From: Liolophura sinensis
Taxonomy: Eukaryota; Mollusca; Polyplacophora; Chitonida; Chitonidae
DNA: 64,000 bases
Assembly (NCBI RefSeq): GCF_032854445.1
Contig: NC_088307.1
Span: forward strand, 24,253,953-24,317,952
Reading direction: 5' to 3'
How positions within the stretch are numbered: position 1 is the first letter of the stretch; the number at the start of each line of letters is the position of its first letter. A program made the position numbers and the translations under genes. This document shows positions 10,590 through 22,200 of this stretch, piece after piece. The notes under the pieces were generated by a model. It did no database searches. It saw only the letters and a list, made by a program, of their open reading frames with translations, and was not told the origin of the DNA.

Positions 10590-12620
10590 GTGTTAACTGG
10601 CAAAGCTATGGATATATACACAGAGTTATCAACAGAACAGGCTGCAGATTATGATTTTGTGAAAGATGTTATCTTAAAAAGATATGAGCTTGTGCCAGAG
10701 GCCTATCGGCAGAAATTTAGAAATTTTGAGAAAAGAGATCAGACTTACATTGAATTTGCTAGGCAGAAGAAACAATTGTTTGAGCGGTGGTGTTATGCTA
10801 AAAGTGTAGGTAATGATTATGAAAAGTTAAAACAGATCATTCTGATTGAAGACTTTAAAAGGTGTATTAATGATGATGTCAGAACTTTCATTGAGGACAA
10901 AGAGGCTGATACATTAGAAGCAGCAGCCACTATGGCCGATACATACACGGTTACACATAAGGTCTCATTTCAGAAAAAGCTGTCTACATTTAGAAAGCCT
11001 CAACCCTTTTCCAGCGGTTCATTTGACTCAAATTCAGGCCCACCGAAACAGAATCAAAATTTTGACAAATCAGGTGATCAAAGAAGACCTGTTAATTCGA
11101 ATACTAATCAACGAAGGTCTGACCATAAATTTACTGATACACAGTTTAGCAGGGTTACATGTAATTTTTGTAGGAAGCCAGGCCATGTCATATCAAATTG
11201 TTATGCTTTAAAGAGAAGGCAAGAACAGGAGGGTGGCCCCAAGCCTACTGGTTTGTGTGTTACTGCTAAAAGGTCTGATATAGTGAACAATGTTGATGCA
11301 TTTGATTATGTTAAGACTCCACCAGTAGATTGTACACAGAATTCACAGGATAATGTTATGAAGGTTTTTGAGCCATTTATTTGTGACTGTAAAGTCTCAC
11401 TTAAAAGTGACATGTCTTGTGATACAAAGATCAGGGTATTAAGAGATACTGGAGCTTCTCAGTCTTTATTGTTACAAGATGTTTTGCCATTTTCTGATGA
11501 GTCATATTCTGGATCAAATGTATTAATTAGAGGTGTAAGCTCTGCTGAATTTGAATCTGTGCCTCTTCACAAAGCTTACTTGTCATCAGATATTATTTTG
11601 GGTCCTGTTACTGTCGGCATTAGGCCTACTTTGCCTTTTAAAGGAATTCATCTACTACTTGGCAATGATCTTGCTGGTGACAAAGTAATGGTTAATCCTA
11701 TTGTGACTGATAAACCTTGTTTAAATCAAACTGTTGATCCTGTTGAGAAAGAAATTCCAGATTTGTATCCCTCTTGTGCTGTAACGAGGTCTATGTCAAA
11801 CAAACTTTCTGATAACGGCAAAAACACAGTAACGGACTTACAAGATACATTTCTTACACAAATGTTTTCTCAAGGCGACTGCATTGATAATGATGAATCA
11901 GGCCATTGTACACCTAGTGACATATCAAATGTTTCTAAACATCAGCTTGTAACTGAACAGCATAAAGACCCAGAAATTTCATGTTTGTTTGACAGAGCTC
12001 TTGATGATTGTGTTATTTCATCTGAACCTGTGTGTTATTATGTCAAGTCTGATATACTTATGCGTAAATGGAGACCACCTGAAGTATCTGTTGATGATGA
12101 CTGGGCTGTTAAACATCAGATTGTTGTACCTAAGGCATACCGAACTGAAATTTTACGTATGGCACATGAAATGCCATTAGCTGGTCACTTGGGTGTTAAC
12201 AAGACCTACTACAGGATACTGAACCACTTCTTTTGGCCAGGATTAAAGGGAGATGTAACCCAGTTTTGTAAATCATGTCATACATGCCAGGTAGTGGGTA
12301 AGCCTAATCAGACTATTCCTAAGGCACCATTAGAGCCTGTACCAGCTTTTCAAGAGCCATTCAGCAAAATATTGATTGACTGTGTAGGCCCTCTACCTAA
12401 GACGAAGTCTGGGAATCAGTATGTGTTAACTATTATGTGTACAGCAACAAGATTTCCCGAAGCTGTTCCTTTAAGGAATATAAACACCAAGTCTGTTGTC
12501 AAAGCTTTAACAAAGTTTTTTACTCTGTTTGGTTTACCCAAATCCATACAGTCTGATCAAGGTTCAAACTTTATGTCTGGTATTTTTCAGCAAGTTATGT
12601 ACCAGTTAGGTATTAAATAA
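10590..12620 (+). pseudogene. retrotransposon gag(C-terminal)-protease-integrase frame, RT absent
   Basis: 676 codons open. The first about 150 residues look like the retroelement capsid/SCAN-like region. A CCHC zinc knuckle (CNFCRKPGHVISNC) sits at residues 191-204, the aspartic protease motif DTGAS at about 286, an integrase H2C2 zinc domain at about 526-566, and integrase catalytic Asp residues at about 597 (DCVG) and 656 (SDQGSN). The frame ends at TAA 12618-12620. The third catalytic residue (Glu in AVERFHQ) lies beyond it in the same frame at about 12663, so the stop is a nonsense mutation within integrase. Codon use matches the preceding gag. No RT or RNase H motif occurs anywhere in the element. 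Confidence 0.85.
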
Positions 12621-12707
12621 TACAAGTCGTCTACCTACCACCCAGAAAGTCAAGGTGCAGTTGAAAGATTTCACCAAACATTAAAGAACATGATTAAGAC
12701 TTATTGT

Positions 12708-12735
12708 TATAATACAGGCAGTTTGGGTCGTAACA
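12708..12735 (+). repeat. 28-bp remnant of the 3' LTR
   Basis: Identical to the last 28 bp of the 5' LTR (9821-9848), fused directly to the interrupted integrase sequence and followed by the CCCAC target duplication. Confidence 0.9.
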
Positions 12736-12740
12736 CCCAC

Positions 12741-15700
12741 AAACAATTTGGAGCTGGCAGGAAAATAAAAACATTCTGTGTCTGTAAGCAGCGATGTTGA
12801 ATCTGTACAGTGACCTTATGTTCTTCATGTTTGGAGTAGCAAGTAGGGTACTCACCACTCACCGCTGAAGGAGCCTAGCCCAGGTCCCTGCACCTCAAAG
12901 AATGTAGTATTGCTAGGTACAGTGCTACATATTTAAAATGAGGAGTACCATGGTATGGTTTTTAGGAAAATGAAGAAATATATAGACCAATATAATTTTT
13001 TTTTTTTTCGTTTATGAGGCAGATTTTAGAATTTTTAATAACCCCTGTATGTTATGCTTGTTTTCTGTCCATGATCGAACGTATATGGAAACGTAGCTCC
13101 CAATTCGGGCCCCCTCCCAGCCAACAAAATTGTTTTCACAGCTATCATCACTGACCTCACCACAGCAGCCTACTTAATTTCTGGACTGACTGCTGGAAAA
13201 CTTGTTTAAAGCCATTTGTACACCTCAAGTAGAAAGCCGAGATGTTTCCTTGTTGTTCTATATGTTAGGCCGTATCATATATGTCGCATATGCATGTTTG
13301 ATGCTGTCTAAATGTTAACTGATACCCCCACTCACAAGCCTCACACTCAATGCATTTTCAGCCAAACATAATGAGAATAATGAGTGAGTAAAGGTGTATG
13401 TGGATCACTCTCGAAATAATGCCCTCATGTTGATCATCCCATGTACCCCATATTAAGATGTAACAAGCAAACGTTTCATGTATCTTTTAATGAGTGATAA
13501 TGATTAGGCTGAACCTGGAGGAAACAACTGTACATTGCCAGATGCATGCACCAAATTTTGTTCCTCATGCAAAACTCCGTTGGCTGTTTCAGTGGCCTAA
13601 TGGTTAGAGTGTCAGCCTTGAAGTTGGAAGACCTGGGATCAAACCCGGGGTCAAACAAAAAGAATGAAAAAGTGGTACTTGTTGCTGTGTCTGTTGGTGT
13701 TTAGCACTGCAGGCGTGGAGCAAGGAATCATGAATGGTTGGCATGGACTCGCCCTGCCACAAGAAGACACAGTATATGTACACAGACCAAATGACCCCTC
13801 GCCGTACAACTCCAAAAAGCACAACGTAAAACCCCATGCATACGTTTATATACAAAACTGGCTCTTTGTTTAAGTGCCGAACTGCAGCTGGATTCATAAA
13901 TGAGACCTAGTTCTGTTATCAGTTAGGACTGGAAGAAACCATTCGGTACATGTATCGCTTGCTCGTGTGCTAGCAAGATTTTGTCCATTTCTGAAGATTC
14001 CAGTGCCGAAAGAAGGTCACATGATACGACTTCAAGGCCATGTGACCCTAAAGAGTTAAGTCACAGCTTCCATTATGGAAGTACTCACATGCCATTTCCA
14101 TGGACACTGATAGGCTGATATAGAAAACAGCAATCTCTCAGGATCCTGATTGCCCGCATACAAGCGAAACCTTGTGCCCAGCTCATTTGTTTCTGGAATT
14201 TTTTGTTGACAAAAATTAAACAAGCTGAATGGTTTGATCAAGTGTTGATTCAGGAATTCTTGAGGTGGTTACCTGTACATGAGTAAATTTCTCAAATTTT
14301 GTTGTTGTCTGGATCAAGAAATCACATTTTTGACATCAAATGTCGTCTGTGGGCGCTATCTGGTGCCACACCAGCCAGGCCTGTATAGATGTACATCCTA
14401 CTAATTCAAGAGTATAAGACAGATGAAAATTCTCCAGTATTTGTATTTATTTCATTGGTTTATACTAGACTGAAAAATAGTTCGCGTGTACATGATCAAT
14501 GGCCATCTGATTCATGGATACAGCAAACCAGTTAGACGACTAACCTCTTTATTTAAACCAAAGCTTAATCAGCAGGACCTGGATTTGAACTCCCAAACTA
14601 ATTCAAAGGTGTGGTTAGGAAGCCAAATATGAATTAGTAAAAAGCAAGCAATGTCCTATACAGACCAATTTGGCAGGAGTACACTGAAAAAAAAAACAAA
14701 AAAAAAAACAAAACAAAAAAACAAGCAGATGACAGCCCCGTGTAAAAATGTTGATTCAGGCATATATATCTTCAAAAAATTGGCACACTGCACTTCAGTG
14801 CTGTCAGACAAATAGCCTCTCTAGGAAAGAAGGCAAAAATAGTCTTCATACCGGAACCCTTATGTATAAAGCAAATCACAGAAAATTCATTAAGAAGAAT
14901 TAATAAATCTCGACTCAATTATTTATCAAGCAACTTCTTAGACTTAAGTAATAAACACAAGTGCTTAAAAAGCCAAACTTAGAACAAGAAAGAAATCAAA
15001 TCGTGATTGGTACATTGCGCTGCAGTAAAGAATCTGTACAAAGTTTAACTTCCTCATGTCCAACGTTTTAATTGTAACTGTGAAGACGTTTGATAAATAT
15101 AAGTGTCCAGATGAATAAATTAAGCCAATAGCTTTATCATTGTGAGCAGTTACTTTCTGTGAAGCACAGAGAAAGATGACAAATTTAAAGCCAAGAAATG
15201 TTCCCACATATATGTACAGTATTGATTTGGATTTCACACATTTTCAAAAATGGCACGCTTCAAGTGTTGTCAGGAAAATGTCCTAAAAGAGAAATAAACG
15301 TAGATTTCATGTAGATATAACAACTGTCTTATCTGGGGAAGAAGATGAAAATCAGTTAGCTTTATACCAACACCAACAGTTAGCTTTATACCAACACCAA
15401 CAGATACCAACACGAGTGAGTTGGCAAACTATTTCAAATCAGTGATGTGGTGGTGACTGAGAACATTATTAAATTCTTATGTTGTTCTTCATATAAAAAT
15501 TTACTGGTCCCCGAAAATTGAACATGCAAGCAAACTGGAAGGAAGTTTATTAAGCCAGAGAGGAATTTATCTGTTATTTGTCCCAGGTTAAGCAGATGGA
15601 TCAACCTTACAGTAAATGACCTTAAAATTCCTCCATGACCAAACTGCACATTTTACCTTATTCTGATAGTGATATTGATCATAGGTGCTTTGTAACTGCT

Positions 15701-15950
15701 TTGTTAAGAAGGTAACATGAAATCCTACTGGAAAAATGTACATGTAGTAAGTTTCAGCACTAAATGTAATATTTTAGGATATTTATTTGCCTCTAAAAAT
15801 GCAATTTTTGAGATGAAATTTCAGGTTATTTACCGTATATATCTAACAAAAGAATCCAAGTGTACACTAAAACGGTATGGGACAGCAATGCAAATAAAAC
15901 ATTTCTTGTAAAAAAAAAAAAAAAACTTCAAAATTTAAAACCATATACAT
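12741..15950. other. intergenic, no gene recognised
   Basis: AT-rich with poly-A/T runs (12,995-13,010; 14,686-14,720; 15,909-15,925). The only element-like feature is the tRNA-like head at 13,580. Open frames here lack motifs. A short TAGCTTTATACCAACACCAA duplication occurs near 15,358-15,405. Confidence 0.5.
13580..13645 (+). repeat. tRNA-like SINE head (third family, SINE-3)
   Basis: TGGCCTAATGGTTAGAG (box A-like) and GGGATCAAACCC (box B-like) are spaced as in tRNA genes. The flanks do not fold as an acceptor stem with its complement, so a tRNA-derived element is more likely than a tRNA gene. A related head occurs at 39,560-39,625. Confidence 0.5.
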
Positions 15951-16245
15951 GTAACAGTATTATCGTTAATAGGGATTACACTTTCTGAATATAGCGCAGA
16001 TTCTAGTGCTGAAATTTGGCTGAGACCACTGCAGGTTTTGAGCCAGCGACCTCAGAGTCAGCCACCTACCCGCCAGCAATACATGTTGGTCGAGTGGTCT
16101 AGACGGTTGACGTGTATTGCTGGTGGTTAGGTGCCTGACTCTGAGGTCGCTGGCTCGAAACCCGCAGTGGTCTCGGCCAAATTTCAGCGCTAGAATCTGT
16201 GCTATATTCAGAAAGTGTAATCCCTATTAACAATAATACTGTTAC
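15951..16245. repeat. 295-bp foldback element (long palindrome) with tRNA-like centre
   Basis: The left arm starts GTAACAGTATTATCGTTAAT and the right arm ends with the reverse complement (ATTAACAATAATACTGTTAC). The arms are about 135 bp with roughly ten differences and a loop of about 24 nt around 16,098. The loop and right arm contain TGGTCGAGTGGTCTAGACG (box A of Leu/Ser tRNA type) and GGCTCGAAACCC (box B). The left arm holds the mutated mirror copy. Confidence 0.9.
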
Positions 16246-16879
16246 TTAATCCACTTTCTAAATAACATCTATACCTATCTCATATACAGGTAATAATGTT
16301 CTGTAAAATAACCCTCAAACAAAAAATTAACTTTTATGCATAGGCCTACACTTGTAATCCTTGTTTAAACTTCATGTACTGCTGCTATCAGGGATACACA
16401 ATAGATTCTGATTGGCTGCATGGTGTACCACCTGCAATATGTGAAAGATAGACTAGGACTAACCAAAGCTGAATTTCAGGTATGGCAGATTTAATGTCCA
16501 AGTGCGGCCGAGGCTGCAGGTTTTAACACAGGAAATCCTATCTCCACTGTCAGCCAATCTGCATTGATTCTGTATCCCTTTAACAAAGAAACACAGACAT
16601 GACAGTGGTCATGACAGTGGTCAATGTCTGGTAACACTGGACAATTACAGTAGGCCATAAAAAAAAAAAAAATGAGCAGTCTAATGCTACTGGCTTTGGC
16701 GGTGTAATTATTAACACAGGCCTACCTGTATTTTTTTGTAATAGTTTGATGTTGCATTCAAGATGCTTCACTCATACGATGGCAGTTAGTGTTAAGAGTG
16801 CAGGTGCATTAGTACATAAAATACATCATCGATTGTTTGACATGTTACTCACAAATTTCCCCACGTGCGATGTACAGAT

Positions 16880-17017
16880 CTGCAGACCTTCCCACGTACA
16901 GCCGCAGAGGAAGCCAACATAAGCTGGACTTGAACTCGCATCGACCGCATTGGTGAGAGGCTTCTGGGTGAGAGGCTTCTGCGTTGGCGCGTTAACCACC
17001 TCGGCCACAAAGGCCCC
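16880..17017 (-). repeat. SINE-1, head plus part of body
   Basis: The reverse strand shows GGGGCCTTTGTGGCCGAGG, then the GACTTGAACTC complement as box B and GAGGAAGCCA. The 3' body and A-rich tail are missing, and a GAGAGGCTTCTG phrase is duplicated inside. Confidence 0.75.
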
Positions 17018-17581
17018 TGAACACAATTGACTATAATGATACGACAATATCATTCAGGCCAATGTGTTGTCTTGTTTATAGCAACATACTGGTATTCAAA
17101 ATGGCACACCCAATCAGTGCTCTGTCCAGGGTCGTAGGATTTTACAGATTAACAGATCAAACCTAATTTTAGAAAGCGGACATCACGGCATTTGCAGTTC
17201 TAAGTCTCGCTGACATGTTTTACTTGCATGGACAAAGAGGTGAAAATATTGTCTAAATGCTGAGCAGGTTGTAGTGGAACATCCCATAATCTCTCAGTAT
17301 TATCAGCCATAGTTCTCAAAATTTCCAACAGTATTCATTTCCCTTATACATTCTGTCTTATCTTTTCACTTTGTCGTCCGCTGGCCACTGTCTCGCTGCA
17401 CGTGAAGTGTCCAGGTGTATTGGGTCTCAGATAGAGAGTTGTACCAACAGAGGTGACAACAACTCCAGGACAGCGACAAATTTTATTTACATACATGTAA
17501 TCTCTATGAGAATGTATAAAATTGCATCCATAATGTATAATCCTGAAAGCAGTATGAATATTTGCCAAGGTATTATTATAA

Positions 17582-17692
17582 ATTTATTTATTTATTTGAC
17601 TGGTGTTTTACGCCGTACTCAACAATATTTGACATATATGACGGCGACCAGCACTATGGCAGGAGAAAACTGGGCAGAGCCCGGGGAAACCC
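17582..17692 (-). repeat. SINE-1, 3' fragment
   Basis: TTATTTATTTGACTGGTGTT, then the conserved ACGCCGTACTCAA and GGGCAGAGCCCGGGGAAACC body. It is truncated before the tRNA head. Confidence 0.85.
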
Positions 17693-17696
17693 ACTA

Positions 17697-17787
17697 TTAT
17701 TTATTTATTTATTTGACTGGTGTTTTACGCTGTACTCAAGAATATTTCACATATATGACGGCAGCCAGCATTATGGTGGGAAGAAAT
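17697..17787 (-). repeat. SINE-1, second 3' fragment in tandem
   Basis: A further 3' end begins directly after the previous fragment, with the same orientation (GACTGGTGTTTTACGCTGTA). It is cut at CATTATGGTGGGAAG. Confidence 0.85.
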
Positions 17788-19187
17788 GTGTAACATGGCA
17801 TAAATTTATGACGGTTAATTTAGACTGATTGTTGATTGTGCTGGGCAAATCTAAACCTGATCCATAGTGTAGTCAACACTGATATAGAGCATATTTTCCA
17901 TGCCCGCTCAAGCATGACCCAGACAGAAAAATGGGCAGGATCATCTTAACAGTGTAGAATATATTGGGTGCCAAAACCCCTACACAATATAATATATAAT
18001 TTATTCCATATGATATCATTCCCAGCAAAGCTACACAAAAGCTCATTCAGTGATGACACCAGGGTCGAAAGAGGACGTTCATCTCGGCAAATGATGTCAC
18101 CCCCACATGCACTCTAACCTCCACCTGTGCACTTCATTTTTGGGACTACCAGTAACTAGATACCTGCAACTACAAAATTTCACCTAAAATTTGGTATATA
18201 AAAATCGACTTTCAGACGCACACAATGGCTTTAAGTTGATCCTTCTGATGCCAACACTTAGGTTTTTCCGATGTGAAATGATACATCACGAAAAATTCTC
18301 AAGTGACCCTATAAAGGTGGATGAATCAATCAGAATCAAGCCAAGTGGTTCACTAGAAAAATTCTAAACTTTAGCATGTTTATGTGAAATGCAGTAAATT
18401 CAGTTAAATGTCATGGTGAAGACAGTTGTGATTTCATACACCTTGGACAAAGAAAAAACCCTTGACCCATATAAGTCTAGTGATAAAATTTGATTAACAC
18501 AGGCAGTATACACAAGGAAGTCTTGACTGAAACTTGACAATACACAGTTACTGAACATACTCCTCACAGCGCATGCACCACTCTATGCTTGCTTTGTATC
18601 ACATTTCATGACCACTACTTACCAAGATTGACCTTTCACCCCCATGGGGTCAAATGACACTTAGCCGATGATTGCCATGACCCGAATGACCTTGTTGGCA
18701 TTCAAGATTTCTCTCAAATACTGGCTTGTGATAGTGAGGCCACCATTAAAATTATGTCTGTTGGGGGTAAAGCCCTTCCAACAACTCCAATAAAGATGTA
18801 TGTGGTACTCTTAAGATTTTATTTGGCTTTTTAATAGAATTTCTTTGTTTGTTGTTCTCTCAGTGTTAATTTCTTTAAAATCCTCTTTAATTAGCCAGAA
18901 TAAACAAAAATATCTATATGTATATTTCCCTTCTGACATGTTGGGTTAACCCCCTGCAAAGAATTTTTTGAATGATGGCCTGATGTACAGTGATGCACTG
19001 CATTCTTGAGAGAGTCTTATGCTCCTCATTACACAGAAACAAAGGTCTTGCCAATTTTGGTCAAGCAATCATTAAACAAATCTTAGGAGAAACTTTGCAG
19101 GATTGATCAGGCTTCACCGAGGACATCTGTGCCTTCCCAATTATTGATAAAGAGTCCATGGTCTCAATCAGTGTGACAGGCGATATG

Positions 19188-19291
19188 CTAATGAGGCCTG
19201 CCAGTGAACGAGTCCGAGTGGTGACGCTGTCGTCTGACGGGCTGGCTATGGAGAATCTCCTGTATGTGCTGAACAATCAGATCTATGGCCA
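19188..19291 (-). CDS. UCK: UCK exon 7 (last)
   Basis: [14 protein letters not shown], then a basic/Ser tail ending RPH and TAG at 19188-19190. The acceptor is CCCTTGCAG. Confidence 0.93.
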
Positions 19292-22200
19292 CTGCAAGGG
19301 AAAACAGAGGTCGTTTTAATACTGACATATGTAATGTGCTGCCTAACTGTAACACAATGCTGAAGACATCAGGTGTGATTTCTCCACAAAATTTGTTGGT
19401 CATATCACAAGTTCACAACTGTACCTCCAATTTAAGCATGCTGGTACCCAGTAAATTTGTGTTTAACAGAACAACAACTGTAACACCATGAAAAAAACAA
19501 CATACAGGAAAACCAATTTCATCATATATTAGCCTTCAGGTTTTTAGCACTGTTTCGTGTCAGAAGGGTGTCTCTTTTATTTTATTTATGATATGTGTAT
19601 TTATTTATTAGAATGAAGTTTAACACTGATTTCAAAAATATTTGACTTGATACTAAAGAAGTGAAGGCACTGGTCACCTGATAAATATACAAGTTTTCAC
19701 AAGCTTTCAACCTTCTTGGTAGAAATCTCAGTAAAGCAGTGTATAATTGTCAACTTATTCAATGTTATACACTAGGTATATGAAACTAGAGTGCCTGAAG
19801 ATGGCCAATAACCAAATTTTCCCAAATGTGACAGATTTTCAGTTCATAGTGCTCTGAGTACACCACTGCACTTTGCCAAGAAGGTGACAAACTTCCTGAC
19901 TTAAATCTGCAGTCTGCCAGCAATCTGCGGATGGTCGTGGGTTTCCCCCGGGCTCTGCCAGGGTTCCTCCCACCATAATGCTGTCCTCTGTCGTATAAGT
20001 GAAATATTTTTGAGTACGGCGTAAAACACCAATCAAATAAATAAATTAAATTTGCAGCTGATCTAGGGACAGTTTACCTAACAAACCTCCTGACCTCCCG
20101 CCAAAAAATGACAAGAGCTGGATTTGAACTCATAACCTCCTTGCGTGAGAACCTGATAATCATAGAGATTGAAGTGCTCATATAGATTGAGAGACTCACC
20201 AACATTATCAGCTCCACGAGGTATTATAACATCTGCATACTTTTTTGTCTGAAACAAAATTAAGTTGTGAAACATGTTATCTAGCTACATGAATCAGTGA
20301 CTACCGACCAATCAGTGATTGGTACCCAATTTTCAAAACCAAATTATAGTCCGCCAATATTGCTTAAACTTGTTTAGTCAATATTCCTTGCTTCTGAAAC
20401 AGGTTGTTCAATATATTAATGTAAAAATACTTCGCACAGCTTAACTGTGGCTTCCTTGTGACCCGTGGGCAAAATAAAGGGAGGTAATTAGGAAAAATAA
20501 AATAACAAAATTTAGCTATTGAAGGCACTGTGATTTACAAGGTAGCATCCAGAATTTTACACACAGAGGACACTCTGATTACTTCACCTCTAAGTCACTG
20601 AACACAGAGACTTATCACCAGCTACATGTACATCAAACCCTATCCAATGGACGGAAATGAAGAAAACTCTTCACTCCAGTTCCAGTATGAACAAGTTGGT
20701 CATGTGGTCTGCTTATAGATCAGACAACAGTGAATCTTTTTTTTTTGTTCTCAATTTCCAAGCTTTTCAACATTTGTAGTATTCAAGTGTAGTATATCAG
20801 TTAGTTATATTTGGCTTTAGAGTGAGTGAGTGAGTGCTTGGGGTTTAACATCGTACTGAACAATTTTTCAGTCATATGACGACGAAGGAATCCTTAGGGT
20901 GCATGTACGTGTAATGTGCCTCCTTGTTGCAGGACGGATTTCCACCGCTCTTTTACCTAGTGCTGCTTCACTGAGACGACTTACCGAAGGCAAGTAAGCC
21001 ACTCCGCCCGAGCCATTATACTGATACGGGTCAACCAGTCGTTGCACTATCCCTTTCATGCTGAACGCCAAGCGAGGAAGTTACAAAAGCGAGGAAGTTA
21101 CAACTTCCTCTTTTAAAGTCTTAGGTGTGGATCCTGGATGTACCGGTCTTGGCTTTAGAATGGTCTTCAATTCAGGACAAGACTTTGGCACTGATTCTTT
21201 TGATATCCAATAAGAGACCCTTTCTCTCTTAACAGTACTTCGGTTTTCATACCAGAGTTAATTTTTTTACTTATTTGGTTGGTGTCTTATGCTCTACTCA
21301 AGAATATTTCACTTATATGACGGCTGGCATTATGGTAGGAGGAAGCCCGGCAGAGACCAGGGGAAACCCACCACCATCTGCAGGTTGCTGGCAGACCTTC
21401 TCCCATACGGCCGCAGACATGGTGGGAGCAAAGCGGGCAGAACCCAGGGGAAACCCACGACCATCTGCAGGTTGCTGGCAGACCTTCTCCCATACAGCCG
21501 CAGACATTATGGTGGGAGCTAACCGGGCAGAGCCCAGGGGGAACCCAAGACCATCCGCAGGTTGATGGCAGACCTTCCCAAATACTACCAGAGTTCAAGC
21601 ATTATGTTGATACAAATTAAATTTTGATTTGTAGGCTCAGTCCTACACTAATGACATGAATGAGGACATGCTCTACTCTGATAGGACTACAGTTAATCAT
21701 TAAAACAGTAAAACTTCCTCGAATTATTCAATAACTGCATAGTAACTAATCCCCAGGATGCACTGACTTGGTAAAAAAAATCCAACTTACAACTAATAAG
21801 ACATAAATGAATTCACATGATTTTTCCTCACAATTTGTACAGCAGGGCAATTAGCTCGTGACAAAGTCCACAGAAGTATTGGTTATCTCCTGTACTTACT
21901 GGCAGGCAGAACTCTTCAAAGGCTGGTTTAACCAATGAGGTGTATTGGTGTAAAATCTGCTCAAGGTCACGGCCTCTGTCTTGTATATCCCTCAACACTG
22001 TATAATATACAAGATAGCATACGTTAATTTTACAATTAAAAACAACTCTGGTATTGCCTCTTTAAAAGAAAAATTTTATTTAGTTAGTGGGGTAACCATG
22101 GGTCCAGCAGACAGTCTGGTAGTAGAATCTGTAATGTTAGCGGCAGGCTGTCGTCAGGAGTTATTCCCCTTTCACCACTAGCTGGCTGGTGCTGTGTTTA

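Larger units (their letters stand above)
9086..12735 (+). mobile_element. Ty3/gypsy-type LTR retrotransposon with large 3' internal deletion
   Basis: Boundaries are exact: CCCAC at 9081-9085 and again at 12736-12740 form a 5-bp target duplication, and the element starts TGTTA and ends TAACA. It comprises a 763-bp 5' LTR, a primer-binding site matching the 3' end of tRNA-Pro, gag, zinc knuckle, aspartic protease and integrase. Only the last 28 bp of the 3' LTR remain. Protease is followed directly by integrase with no reverse transcriptase between them. That order is known from Gmr1-like Ty3/gypsy elements, where RT and RNase H lie 3' of integrase. The deletion that starts inside integrase would then have removed both along with most of the 3' LTR. 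The gag frame and integrase also carry inactivating lesions. Confidence 0.9.
16246..19187. other. intergenic and 3' flank of the kinase gene, no gene recognised
   Basis: It contains SINE-1 fragments (16,880-17,017; 17,582-17,692; 17,697-17,787) and otherwise unique AT-rich sequence. The segment next to 19,188 should hold the 3' UTR of the minus-strand kinase gene. Confidence 0.5.
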
